Shown here: in pieces, positions 8,628 to 17,574 of the stretch
Layout of the letters: each line of letters begins with the position of its first letter
Position numbering within the stretch: the stretch's first letter is position 1
Assembly (NCBI GenBank): GCA_963839095.1
Contig: CAWIUF010000064.1
Coordinates: forward strand, 1 to 64,000
Length of the DNA: 64,000 bases
Direction of reading: 5' to 3'
Source of the DNA: Palsa-504 sp963839095
GTDB taxonomy: Bacteria > Actinomycetota > Actinomycetes > Streptosporangiales > Streptosporangiaceae
Translations under genes and position numbers: made by a program
The notes under the pieces: model-generated
The model's input: the letters and a program-made list of their open reading frames with translations, nothing else
Told to the model about the DNA's origin: nothing
The model's database searches: none

Positions 8628-9432
8628 TCACTCCGTGACCGCGGCCATGGCGTCGGGCGATTCGGGCAGCACCTGCCCGCCGTCCACCACGATCGTCTGG
8701 CCGGTGATGTAGGCCGCCTCGTCGGTGGCCAGGAACAGCGCGGCGTAGCCGATCTCGTCGACCGTGCCCAGCCGGCGCATCGGGATCGCGGCGGTCATCC
8801 CCGCCTCGTACTCCTTGCCCAGGCTGGCCAGGCCCTCGGTGGCGATGTTGCCGGGCAGCACGGCGTTGACGGTGATGCCCTTGAGGGCCAGCTCGATCGC
8901 GGCGGTCCGCATGAAGCCGAGCTGGCCGGCCTTGCTCGCGCCGTAGTGCGTCCAGCCCGGGAAGCCGGTGATCGGCCCGGTGATCGAGGAGGTGAGGATG
9001 ACCCGGCCGTGGCCGGACGCCGCCAGCGCGGGCAGGCAGGCCTGCACCGACAGGAAGGTGCCCTTGAGGTTGACGCCGAACACCCGGTCCAGGTCCTCCT
9101 CGGTCAGGTCCTCCAGGCGGGCCGTCGGGGAAGATCCCGGCGTTGGCGCAGAGCACGTCGACGCCGCCCAGCCGTTCGGTGGCGATCGCGGCCACCCGGC
9201 GGCAGTCCTCCCGGCTGGCCACGTCGGCCAGCACGTAGGAGACCTCGCCGGGCGCCTGCGCCGCCTGGGCCTGGGCGTGCAGTTCCTCGGCCGCCGCCCG
9301 GGCCGCCTCGGCGTCCCGCCCGGTGATCAGCACCTTCGCGCCGTTGCGGGCGAACACGCTGGCGATCCCCTTGCCGATCCCGCGGGTGCCGCCGGTCACC
9401 ACCACGGCGCGGCCCGCGATCGATGTGAACAT
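8628..9432 (-). CDS. SDR dehydrogenase, candidate aminoacetone/1-amino-2-propanol oxidoreductase
   Basis: A classical short-chain dehydrogenase of ~265 residues with the TGGTRGIG nucleotide-binding turn, CANAGIF, SSITG, catalytic YGASK and the C-terminal ITGQTIVVDGGQ. One extra base near 9125 splits it in two frames; removing it restores IFPDARLEDLTEEDL. In mycobacterial RMM loci an SDR interconverts aminoacetone and 1-amino-2-propanol. The same neighbours here (kinase, aminotransferase-fold lyase, ALDH, shell proteins) support that role by context. It could recycle NADH made by the aldehyde dehydrogenase. Substrate specificity is not visible in the sequence. Confidence 0.85.
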
Positions 9433-9444
9433 GGCTGGTCCCTC

Positions 9445-10502
9445 TCAGTGAGTGCTCAGGTACGATTCCGCCAGGTCGCAGCTGCCCCGCGTGTACCCGG
9501 CGCCGAGCTCGGCGGCGATGTCCGCGGCCCTGGTGCGAGCCGATCCACGCGACCAGCAGCAGCCGCCGGAACATGATGAACGTCCAGATCTCCGCCTCGT
9601 CCGCGGCGGACAGCTCCCCGGCCCGCCGGTAGCCCCGCAGCCAGGCATCGACCAGGCCGGGAACCTGGGGCTCGTGCTCGAAGAAGCTCACCGACGTGCC
9701 CAGGTCGTACAGGTACCAGCTGAACCCGGCGTCGTCGAAGTCGATGACGCTGACCGCCCCGTCGTGCACCAGCAGGTTGGCCAGCCGGGTGTCGGCGTGC
9801 ACCAGGCCGTAGCGTTCCGGCCCGGAGCCGAACGCCCGCAGCCGGTCCCGGAGCGCCTCGTCCAGCCGGGTGAGGATCTCGCGCTCGGGCGGCCCGACGC
9901 CGATGCCGTCCTGCCAGCGGCCCCAGCGGGCCTGGCCGCCGAACGCCGCCGCGTAGTCCCAGTGGAACCGGGTGAACCAGGCCGGGCGGGCCCATTCCCG
10001 GGCGTGCCGGTGCATCCGCGCGGTGATCTCGCCCAGCTCGGCGAAATGCGCGGCGGCCAGCGCGGGCTCGGTCGCGGCGTCCCCGGCGTCCCGGCTCGCC
10101 GGAGCCGCTCGGCTCGGTGCCGGGCAGGAACTCGAAGCGGACGCAGTGCCGCCGGACGGTGCTGCCTGATCCGGGGGCACCCGGCTCGGCCACGGTGACC
10201 ACGCGCCGCCCGTCGGTGGCCGGCAGCACCCGGGGGGTGCGCACCCCGGCCTCGGCCCGCAGCGCGTCCATCCAGGCCAGCTCGGAGGCGATCTCCTCCT
10301 CGGTGTGGTAGCCGAGGCGGTGCACCCGCAGCACCGAGGGCCCGGTATCGGGGTCGGTGACCAGGAAGGTGGCGTTCTCCGAGACGTTGATCAGCTCGAC
10401 CGAGGCCGCGGGATGAGCGCCGTAGGCGGCCAGCGCGTCCTGCGCGCAGCCCCGCACCCGGGTCATGACGTCGCCGCCGGCCGACAGGTCGTGCTCTCCC
10501 AT
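9445..10502 (-). CDS. APH-fold kinase, candidate 1-amino-2-propanol kinase
   Basis: A protein-kinase-like phosphotransferase of ~350 residues in three frame pieces (breaks near 10100 and 9535). Visible motifs are LRVHRLGYHT (nucleotide-binding lobe), the catalytic loop HADTRLANLL and the metal-binding VIDFDDAG. This is the aminoglycoside/homoserine/choline kinase fold. In the Mycobacterium smegmatis RMM locus a protein of this fold phosphorylates (S)-1-amino-2-propanol, priming it for the PLP-dependent lyase. Position beside the shell genes supports the same role. It starts at ATG 10502 with its RBS (GGGAG) in the second copy of a 23-bp repeat. Plain antibiotic resistance is unlikely in this context. 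Confidence 0.8.
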
Positions 10503-10503
10503 C

Positions 10504-10549
10504 GCTACCGCTCCCGCCTGGCCACGGCTACCGCTCCCGCCCGGCCACG
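10504..10549. repeat. tandem 23-bp duplication at the BMC-T / kinase junction
   Basis: Two adjacent 23-nt copies (10504-10526 and 10527-10549) differ at one base. On the minus strand each holds GGGAGCGGTAG: the first copy supplies the last codons and stop of the BMC-T gene, the second the RBS before the kinase start. It looks like a recent tandem duplication that created a separate translation start. Confidence 0.7.
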
Positions 10550-11196
10550 GCCGAGAGCACCTCGATGATCTCGCGCTGCGCCCGCCGCACGTCGGCGGGC
10601 GGCCCGCTCAGGTAGATCCGGCCGGCCATGCCGATCATCGACACGTCGACCAGCGTGACGCCCGGCGCGGCCCGTTCGGCCTCGTTGGCGGCGACCGCGG
10701 CGAACAGCGCCGGGGTGACCTCGCTGACGCCCAGGGCGTCGCCGGGGATGATCATCGAGCCGGACCGGTTCCGGTTGATGATGATCGCGTGCGCGTCGGT
10801 CACGTCCTCGATCACGTCGGAGAACAGGATGCGCGGCCGCAGCTGGTCCTTCTCGTCGGCGCCCAGCCCGGCCAGGATCGCCTCCCCGGCCCGCTGGACG
10901 TCGCCGAGGTCGCGGCCGTGCACCTCGAGCACGCCGAACTGCCGCTCGACGAACAAGATGCCCGGCTCGACCGCCGGCACCGCCCGCAGCGCCAGGTCGG
11001 TGACCCGCTCGATGGCCAGCGCGGGCGCCACCTCGACGATGAGCGCGTGCTGCCCGGCGAACGGCGGGTAGCCCCGGGCCCGGGTCGGGGTGCCCAGGTA
11101 CGCGGCGAACTGCGGCTGCAGGTCACGGACCAGGAGATAGACCCGCAGCTCGGCCCCGCTAGCGCTCGGGGGCCCGGCTTCGGGCAGGCTAGTCAC
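10528..11196 (-). CDS. BMC-T tandem-domain shell protein (first)
   Basis: 222 residues made of two BMC folds, as in trimeric (pseudohexameric) shell proteins. The first half holds LRVYLLVRDLQPQFAAYLGTP and VERQFGVLEVHGRD; the second holds AVAANEAERAAPGVTLVDVSMIGMAGRIYLSG. It is about 40% like the second BMC-T gene at 12209 by eye, with the same YLGT, RQFG and INRN/VNRN-GSM landmarks. Two different BMC-T proteins with one BMC-H and one BMC-P is the shell inventory of mycobacterial RMM compartments. The GTG start at 11196 overlaps the end of the BMC-H gene by 8 bp. A pore function for small metabolites is inferred from the family. Confidence 0.9.
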   Translation of the reverse strand: MTSLPEAGPPSASGAELRVYLLVRDLQPQFAAYLGTPTRARGYPPFAGQHALIVEVAPALAIERVTDLALRAVPAVEPGILFVERQFGVLEVHGRDLGDVQRAGEAILAGLGADEKDQLRPRILFSDVIEDVTDAHAIIINRNRSGSMIIPGDALGVSEVTPALFAAVAANEAERAAPGVTLVDVSMIGMAGRIYLSGPPADVRRAQREIIEVLSAVAGRER

Positions 11197-11470
11197 CGCT
11201 GAGCTTGAAGTGCCTGGCGAGCTCGGGGTGCGGGCGCGGGATCACGTGGACCGAGACGAGCTCGCCCACGGTCGACGCGGTCTCGGCGCCGGCCTCGGTG
11301 GCCGCCTTCACCGCGCCGACGTCCCCGATGATCGTCACCGAGACCAGCCCGTCGCCGACCTCCTGGCGGCCGATGATGGTCACGTTGGCCGCCTTGACCA
11401 TGGCGTCTCCGGCTGCCAGCGCGGCCACGTACCCCTTGGTCTCGATCAGTCCGATCGCGTTATCCGCCAT
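11189..11470 (-). CDS. BMC-H hexameric shell protein (PduA/EutM-like)
   Basis: 93 residues with the canonical BMC opening AIGLIETKGYVAALAAGDAMVKAANV, then GRQEVGDGLVSVTIIGDVGAVKAATEAG and a C-terminal VHVIPRPH. These proteins form the hexagonal tiles of microcompartment facets. The length is typical. It sits between BMC-P (1-bp gap) and BMC-T (8-bp overlap), so shell genes are translated together. The reading frame is intact. Confidence 0.96.
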   Translation of the reverse strand: MADNAIGLIETKGYVAALAAGDAMVKAANVTIIGRQEVGDGLVSVTIIGDVGAVKAATEAGAETASTVGELVSVHVIPRPHPELARHFKLSGD

Positions 11471-11471
11471 C

Positions 11472-11729
11472 TCACTCTCCTGTTCTGTCGTCCGGGTCGA
11501 TGGAGCCGATGATCAGCGCGTCGACCGGCGGCGGCTTCCCGGCGAACCAGCCCGCCGCGACCGAGCCCTGGGCGACGAGCACGCGCTCGCCCACCCCGCT
11601 GCCGAGCACGTCGAAGGCGATCAGCCGCTGGCCGCTGCCCTCGGCCTCCACCTCGAGGAACGCGCCGTTGGGCAGCTCGGCCAGGCGGCGCGTGGCCCAG
11701 ACGTTCCCGATCACCGTTGCGGTCAGCAT
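11472..11729 (-). CDS. BMC-P pentameric vertex protein (EutN/CcmL-like)
   Basis: 85 residues: MLTATVIGNVWATRR, LIAFDVLGSGVGERVLVAQGS and PVDALIIGSID are the EutN/CcmL hallmarks. These pentamers close the vertices of icosahedral microcompartments. The ATG at 11729 overlaps the stop of the upstream gene (TGATG), a translational coupling. The presence of a vertex protein shows that the operon encodes a complete closed shell and not only facet proteins. Confidence 0.95.
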   Translation of the reverse strand: MLTATVIGNVWATRRLAELPNGAFLEVEAEGSGQRLIAFDVLGSGVGERVLVAQGSVAAGWFAGKPPPVDALIIGSIDPDDRTGE

Positions 11730-12189
11730 CAGCGCTCCTTCTCGATCTGCACGCCGCTCGCCCGGGCCCGGTCCCTGGCCAGCGGGGTGAGCACGGCCCC
11801 GCGGCCGAGCACGAGCCGCTGGCCGTCCCGCGCGGCCGCGCTGACGACCGCCTCGGTCACCGCGCCGCGCTCGATGCGGCGCACCGGCGTGGTTTCCCCG
11901 GGCCGTCCGGCCCCGCGCGGCCACGGCCGGCCGGGACCGGCAGCGGCCGCGGGCTGGCGCCGTCGGCCGGCTGTCCGCGGGGCGGCCAGCATGAACCGTT
12001 TCCGGCCGGACCGGAGCTCCTCGCGCTCCCCCGGCTCCAGGTCCAGGAGCCGTTTCACGAAGGCGGCCAGGTCATCGTCGGTTGAAAGGTTAACCGTTTC
12101 GGTCACCGGCAGGCCGCCGGCCACCCGTGGGGCAGCACGTCCCGGATGACCTCGCGCACCAGCGCGCGGAGCGCGTCGAGGTCGCTCAT
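11729..12189 (-). CDS. small BMC-associated protein with candidate N-terminal encapsulation helix
   Basis: The product opens with MSDLDALRALVREVIRDVL, an amphipathic helix of the encapsulation-peptide type, from ATG 12189 (RBS GGGAG). Two extra bases near 12120-12130 (in CCCC and GGG runs) break the frame before GGLPVTETVNLSTDDDL. A low-complexity Pro/Arg/Gly linker follows. The C terminus (IERGAVTEAVVSAAARDG, TPLARDRARASGVQIE) resembles the tail found in several BMC accessory proteins. The RMM operon of Mycobacterium has a gene of unknown function at the same place, between BMC-P and BMC-T. I infer a lumen or scaffold role; no catalytic motif is visible. Confidence 0.65.
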
Positions 12190-12208
12190 GCGAGGCTCCC
12201 GGTCCGTC

Positions 12209-12811
12209 TCATGCCAGGTCCCGCAGCGCGCCCTCGGCCGCCTCGGCCGCCTGCCGGACGTCGGCCTCGGAGCCGGACAGGTACAGCCGGCCGGTCGCGC
12301 CGATCATCCGGTAGTCGACCAGCTTGACCCGGGCCGCCTTCTCGGCCTCGTTGGCCGCCAGGATCGCGTACGAGGCCGGCTGCATCTCCAGCACGAACAG
12401 CGACTCCCCGGCCAGCGCCATCGAGCCGATCTTGTTCCGGTTGACCAGGAACGCCTGCTGCGGGTCGAGCATGGTGATGATCTTGGACGCGAGGATCTCC
12501 GGGCGGCGGGCGTCGCGGGCGGTCGCGCCCAGCGCGCCCAGCACCGCCGACGCCGCCGCCTGCACCTCGTCGGTCCCGCCGTGGATCTCCAGGTAGCCGA
12601 ACTGCCGCTCGACCACCAGGATCCCGGCTTGCACGTCGGCGTGCTTGACCGCCACGTCGGTCAGCGGCTCGATGTCCAGGCCCGGCGCGACCTCGATGAC
12701 CTGCGCGGCGACGTGGCTGCGGGGCAGCGACCCGCGGATCCAGGTGCCCAGGTAGCACATGGTCTGCGGCTGCAGCCGGGACAGGAAGATGAACGAGCGC
12801 AGTTCGGCCAC
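12209..12811 (-). CDS. BMC-T tandem-domain shell protein (second)
   Basis: 200 residues with two BMC domains: LRSFIFLSRLQPQTMCYLGTW and ILVVERQFGYLEIHGGTDEVQAA in the first, then FLVNRNKIGSM, ILAANEAEKAARVKLVDYRMIGATGRLYLSG in the second. It parallels the BMC-T at 10528 but is shorter at the N terminus. In RMM shells two different BMC-T proteins coexist, one thought to form gated stacked trimers; which one does so here cannot be told. It starts at GTG 12811, one base after the ALDH stop, and ends 19 bp before the small accessory gene. The frame is intact. Confidence 0.9.
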   Translation of the reverse strand: MAELRSFIFLSRLQPQTMCYLGTWIRGSLPRSHVAAQVIEVAPGLDIEPLTDVAVKHADVQAGILVVERQFGYLEIHGGTDEVQAAASAVLGALGATARDARRPEILASKIITMLDPQQAFLVNRNKIGSMALAGESLFVLEMQPASYAILAANEAEKAARVKLVDYRMIGATGRLYLSGSEADVRQAAEAAEGALRDLA

Positions 12812-12814
12812 GGG

Positions 12815-14452
12815 TCAGCCTCCGGCCAGCTGGGCGAGCTCTTCGAGGATCAGCCGGCGGATCTCGTCCCGCAGGGCGCTGGTGTCAGGACTCAAGCCAT
12901 TGCGGTCCGAACGGGCGGCGTTCTCCGCCCCGGTGCCGCGTCCGCGCTGGCCGGCCCGCCTGGCCGCCTGGTGCCGTGCTCGCTGGACGCACCGGCGCTG
13001 GTTGGACGCGACCGGGTACGGCGGCACCGGCCCGGCCTGCGCGTCCCAGGGCACCAGCCCGGTGAAGTCGCCGAACGGCTCGGCCGGGTCGCGGTTGTAC
13101 GCCAGCCGCGTCCACTGGACCAGGTGGCCGGGCTGCAGGTTCTCCCCCACCGAGGACCGGCCGAAGAACCCGGTGCCGATCGTCATCGTCGGCGCCAGGT
13201 CGGTCTCCAGGCCCGCGCTGCCCAGGCTGTTGCCCACGTTGACCGAGACCCGCAGCACCTCGACGGCGGCGCCGTACTCCATGATCGTGGCCGGGTCGCT
13301 GCTGTGGATGGCGGCCGAGTGGCCGCGCCCGGAGATCCGCAGCACGGCGCGGGCCGCGTCGATGCCGCGCCGGGCCGTCGGGCACCGGACCAGGCCGAGC
13401 ACCGGGCAGAGCTTCTCGTGGGCCAGCGGTTCCTCCGGCACCACCAGGTCGAACGGCGCGAGCAGGACGCGGGTGCCGCGCGGCACCCGCAGGCCCGGCC
13501 TCGGCCGCGATCTAGGCCGCGTCCTTGCCGACGAACCGGATGTCGAACCGCCCGCCGGGGAACAGCAGCCCGGCCACCCTGTCCCGTTCGGCCGGGCCGA
13601 GCAGGTAGGCGCCGGCCCGCTTGAGCTGGCGGGTGAGCTCGGCCGAGATGGACTCCTCGACGATCAGCACCGACTCGTTGGTGCACAGGATGGAGTTGTC
13701 GAAGCTCTTGCTGTCCACGATCCGCCGGGCCGCCTCGGCCAGGTCGGCGGTCGCGTCGACCAGCACCGGCACGTTGCCGGGGCCGACGCCGATGGCGGGG
13801 TTGCCCGAGCTGTAGGCGGCGCGGACCACCGGCGACGCCGCCGGTCGCGACGATGACGCTGGTGCGCTCGTCGGTCATCAGCGCCTCGATCAGCGGCACC
13901 GAGGGCTCGTCCACCACCTGGATGACGCCGTCCGGCGCCCCGGCCGCCACGGCGGCCGCGGCCAGGGTGCGGGCCGCGTCGGCGCAGCATTCCTTGGCCA
14001 GCGGGTGCGGGCTGACCACCACCACGCTGCGGGTCATCAGCGCGAGCAGGCACTTGAAGAACACGGTGGCGACCGGGTTGGTCGACGGGGTCAGCGCCAG
14101 CACCACGCCGGCCGGGCGGGGTACCTCGACGATCTTGGCGTCGGCGTCGATCCGCGGGGTCACGTAGTCGTGGCCCGCGTAGTAGTCGACGATCCCGGTG
14201 CTGCAGGCGACGTTCTTGAGCACCTTGTGCTCGGCCACGCCGAACCCGGTCTCGCGCACCGCCCATTCGGCGTACTCGCGGGCCTTGGCCGCGCCGGCCT
14301 CGGCGGCGGCGCGGACGATCGCGTCCACTGCGGGCTTGTCGTACCGGGCGAACGGCCGCGCGGCCCACTCGGCCCGCTGCAGCATGGCCCGGGCCCGCGG
14401 GACCCCGGCCGGGTCGGTCAGCAGCTCAGGGACCGTGATCGGGCCCCGTCAC
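12815..14452 (-). CDS. CoA-acylating aldehyde dehydrogenase with C-terminal encapsulation helix
   Basis: An aldehyde dehydrogenase of the PduP/EutE/AdhE class: LTPSTNPVATVFFKCLLAL, GNPAIGVGPGNVPVLVD, and the catalytic Cys in SFDNSILCTNESVLIVEE. These enzymes oxidise aldehydes to acyl-CoA, here probably propionaldehyde to propionyl-CoA. The C terminus, after a flexible linker, is TSALRDEIRRLILEELAQL, an amphipathic helix like known BMC encapsulation peptides. The gene starts at GTG 14452, overlapping the upstream stop (GTGA). Frame breaks lie near 14443, 13830 and 13510; the linker around 12900-13010 is also poorly framed. The ALDH is the core enzyme expected inside every metabolosome. Confidence 0.88.
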
Positions 14453-15734
14453 CGCCGTCGCTCCCTTCGGCCATGTCGTCCCTGGCCTTGGCCGATGGCC
14501 ACCTCGGTGCGCTCGAGCAGTTCCTCGCACAGCGCCGGGGTGAGCAGGATGCCGGGCTTGTACTGCAGCACCCGGGGGTCGAGGGTGGAGAAGATCGCCC
14601 ACACGCCGTTCTCGTAGAGCCGCTTCATGACGACTTGGCGCCCTGCGGATGGCCGAACTCCAGGCCCATGACCAGCCCGTCCTGCCGGATGCCGGTGAAC
14701 CAGTCCGGGTATGCGCCCTGGATGCGGGCCAGTCCCTCGGTGAACATCGCCGCGATGTAGTGCACCATCGACCTGACCTCGGGCCGGCAGGTGATCTCCA
14801 GCGTCTTCAGCGCCGCCACGCAGCCCAGCTCGGCGCCGCCGAACGTGGACATGTGCGCGAAGCCGTCCTCGGTCAGCCAGCCCGCGGCGGCCTCGGTGGC
14901 CAGCACCACGCTGACCGGGTACATGCCGCCGGAGATGCCCTTGCCGGAGACCAGGATGTCCGGGTCGACGCCGTGCTTGCTGATCGCCCACAGCTCGCCG
15001 GTGCGCATCAGCCCGGTCTGCACCTCGTCGGCGATGTAGAGCGCGCCGTAGCGCTCGCACAGTTTCTTCACCCCGGCCAGGTAGCCGGGCGCGGGCAGCG
15101 GGAAGCCGTAGGTGGCCGGGATCGTCTCCATGATCACGGCGGCCACGTCCCGGCCGCGCAGCGCGGCCTCCATCGCGTCCAGGTCGTTGAACGGCACGTG
15201 GGTGAACTCGTCCGGCCGGTCGGCCAGGAACAGGGTGGCGAACCGCTCGTCGCCGGTGGCCACGGCGAGCCCGGTGTGCCCGTGGTAGGCCTTGGCCACC
15301 GAGACGATCCTGCGCTTCTTGGTCGCGTGCCGGGCGCTCTTCAGCGCGATGTCGATGGCCTCCCCGCCGCCGCTGCCGTACATGACCTTGGCCAGAGCAG
15401 GCCGGGCGGCGCGGTCTGCACCAGGGCCTCGGCCAGCGCGGTGCGGGCCAGGCTCGGGAAGTGGTGGTTGCCGATGTCGAAGCGCTGCATGGCCGCGGTC
15501 ACCGCGGCGGCCACCTCGGGGTTGCGGTGGCCCAGGTTGTAGGTGCCGCCGTTGAGGTGGATGTCGATCAGGCGCTTGCCCTCGACGTCGTAGATGAAGT
15601 AGCCCTCGCGGCGGTCGATGACCAGCGGCACGCCCGGAGTCGATCCAGAACTGGGTCTTGTCCGGGTTCCAGAACTGCTTGGACTTCGCCAGCATGTCCT
15701 GCTTGGAGGCGAAGGAGATCAGTTCCTCGGTCAC
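14449..15734 (-). CDS. class III aminotransferase-fold PLP enzyme, candidate aminopropanol-phosphate lyase
   Basis: About 430 residues of fold-type I PLP enzyme: LNGGTYNLGHRNPEV, MYGSGGGEAIDIALKSAR, SVAKAYHGHTG, IADEVQTG, and the PLP lysine in SGKGISGGMYP. Similar enzymes include ethanolamine-phosphate phospho-lyase. In the RMM pathway a homologue converts 1-amino-2-propanol phosphate to propionaldehyde, ammonia and phosphate. The best start is GTG 15734, with GGAGGT 5 nt upstream; longer GTG/TTG starts lack an RBS. Frame breaks lie near 15633, 15400, 14645 and 14490. It is the first gene of the operon and overlaps the ALDH by GTGA. A true transaminase cannot be excluded. Confidence 0.85.
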
Positions 15735-15796
15735 CGTGACCTCCGTCACCGTCGCGAGGTGCTGTAAACCATTACGGCTCGTTCGGCTCAACCAAA

Positions 15797-15825
15797 GAAG
15801 TATCTCTCCGACCGTTTGCTGTCAA
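15797..15825 (-). promoter_or_regulatory. candidate promoter of the BMC operon
   Basis: On the minus strand TTGACA (15825-15820) is a perfect -35 box. Possible -10 boxes are TACTTC (17-bp spacer) or GATACT (15-bp spacer). It lies 63-90 bp upstream of the GTG at 15734. This is the only intergenic region where a promoter for the 12-kb operon could sit, apart from the small gap at 5.5 kb. Support is by motif only. Confidence 0.5.
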
Positions 15826-15863
15826 GAGGTCAGGTTTCACTCAGATTAACTCAACCAGAACTC

Positions 15864-15893
15864 TTGATCATGGTTCCCGCAGGCTGTTACGCT
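15864..15893 (+). promoter_or_regulatory. candidate promoter of the permease gene
   Basis: TTGATC (15864-15869), an 18-bp spacer and TACGCT (15888-15893) resemble a housekeeping promoter 27 bp before the permease ATG. It faces away from the BMC operon promoter, so one operator between them could control both transcripts. Confidence 0.35.
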
Positions 15894-15919
15894 CCCCGCA
15901 AATGCGCCGGAGGTGTACC

Positions 15920-17475
15920 ATGGGTCACCCCCAGGTCCCCGAAGTTCCCCAGCTTGCACCGTGACGGCCAGGCCGCCGAGGACTTCGACGTCTCGCAGCG
16001 CACAGGACGTAGCCAAGCTCCGCAAGGGCGCGATCGGGCTCGGCGGCGTCCTGTTCCTGACCGTGACCGGGTCGGCCCCGATCTCGGCCATGCTGTTCAA
16101 CACGCCCATCGTGGTCGGCTTCGGCCAGGGCGTCGGCGCCCCGGCCGCGTTCATGTTCGCCACGATCGTGCTCGTGGTGTTCTCCGTCGGGTACGTGGCA
16201 ATGGCCAGGAAGAAGACCACGGCGGGCGGCTTCTACTCCTACATCAGCCACGGGCTCGGCCGGGAACTCGGCATCGGCACCGGCTACGCCTCGGTGGTCG
16301 CCTACTCGGTGTTCGAGGCGTCGCTGGCCGGCGGCTTCGCCTACTTCCTCAGCCTGAAGCTGAACCAGTTCGGGGTGAACATCGCCTGGCCCTGGCTGGC
16401 CCTGGCCATGGTGCTGATCATCAGCATCCTGACCTACTTCGACGTCCGGATCTCCAGCATCGTGCTCGCGATCGGGCTGATCAGCGAGGTCGTCATCCTG
16501 CTCATCTTCGACGTCTTCCTGTTCGCCAAGGGCCACGTGACCGCCGCCCCGCTCAACCCGCGTGAACGCCTTCAAGGGCTTCCCGGCCGAGGGCAAGCTC
16601 GCGGCGGGCGCGATCGGCATCGGCCTGTTCTTCGCCTTCTGGTCCTGGGTCGGCTTCGAGATGGCGCCGAACTACGGCGAGGAATCCCGCGACCCCAAGC
16701 GGATCGTCCCCCGCGCCCTGTACATCTCGGTGATCGGGCTCGGCGTCTTCTACACGATCACGTCCTGGGCCTCGCTCGCCGGGTACCCGCACCACCAAGG
16801 CGGCGATCGCCCAGTCGCAGACCAACGCGGCCCAGTACTTCCTCACCCCGGCCGGCCACTACGCCGGGCACTGGGTGGCCTCGGTGATGAGCTACCTGAT
16901 CATCACCGGCTCGTTCGCCTGCGGCATGGCCTTCCACAACACCACCGCGCGCTACCTGTACTCCGTCGGCCGCGAGGGCCTGGCCCCGCGGGCGCTCGGC
17001 AGGACCCACCCCAGGTGGAAGAGCCCGCACATCGCGTCCGATCACCCAGTCGGTCGTCGCCGCCATCATCATCGGCCTGTTCGCCATCTTCACCGGCAGC
17101 AACGACCCCAACACCCAGGCCTACATCCAGCTCTACGGCCTGATGGCGGTGATGGGCGTGATCATCATCCTGTCGGTGCAGGCGGTGGTCTCGCTCAGCC
17201 GTGCTGGTCTACTTCGAGCGCTTCCACCGGGACGAGGCGCACTGGTGGCGGACCAGGCTGGCTCCGCTGCTCGCCTTCATCTCCCAGGCCTACGTGGTGT
17301 ACCTGCTGTTCACGAACATCGACTTCCTCGGCGCGGGAGCTACTCCTACGCGAACTGGCTGGGCCCGATCGACGCCGTGGTGGTGCTGGTCGGCGTCGGC
17401 ACCGCCTTCTACTTCAAGAAGTACAAGCCCGCCAAGTACGAGCAGGCCGGCCGCCTGATCAACGAAGGCCTCTAA
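15920..17475 (+). CDS. APC-family amino acid/amine permease of the BMC locus
   Basis: An APC-superfamily permease of ~500 residues with about 12 hydrophobic segments. It opens LRKGAIGLGGVLFLTVTGSAPISAM, followed by TTAGGFYSYISHGLGRELG, GFEMAPNYGEESRDPKR and FACGMAFHNTTARYLYSVGREG. A strong RBS (GGAGGT, 15909-15914) sets ATG 15920. At least six frame breaks (near 15960, 16005, 16560, 16795, 17040, 17200 and 17335) split it. RMM loci also carry a permease thought to import the amino alcohol or aminoacetone. The divergent position across a 185-bp control region supports joint regulation. Substrate is inferred from context. Confidence 0.85.
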
Positions 17476-17509
17476 CCGCGCTAGCGCACCCTGATCGATC
17501 CAGCCCGCG

Positions 17510-17540
17510 GGGCGATCCGGGATCCCCTCCCGGATCGCCC
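17510..17540 (+). terminator. hairpin terminator after the permease
   Basis: A perfect 12-bp stem (GGGCGATCCGGG and CCCGGATCGCCC) with a 7-nt loop lies 35 bp after the permease stop. It is GC-rich with only a weak T tract (CTTTCG), typical of actinomycete terminators. Confidence 0.75.
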
Positions 17541-17574
17541 TCGGCTTTCGTCCCGTCACCCGGCGAACGCGAAA

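Noticed and set aside
9445..10502. Aminoglycoside resistance gene
   Set aside because: The fold is APH-like, but position inside the BMC operon and RMM parallels point to an amino-alcohol kinase.
14449..14500. C-terminal frame of the aminotransferase-fold gene
   Set aside because: Two frames are possible (a GTGA overlap with the ALDH or an alternative running past it). The overlap was preferred, but the final ~20 residues are not certain, so no finding is made from them.
15735..15919. Cobalamin riboswitch upstream of the B12-dependent operon
   Set aside because: I looked for the conserved B12-box in the operon leader and in the gap at 5.4-5.6 kb and saw none.
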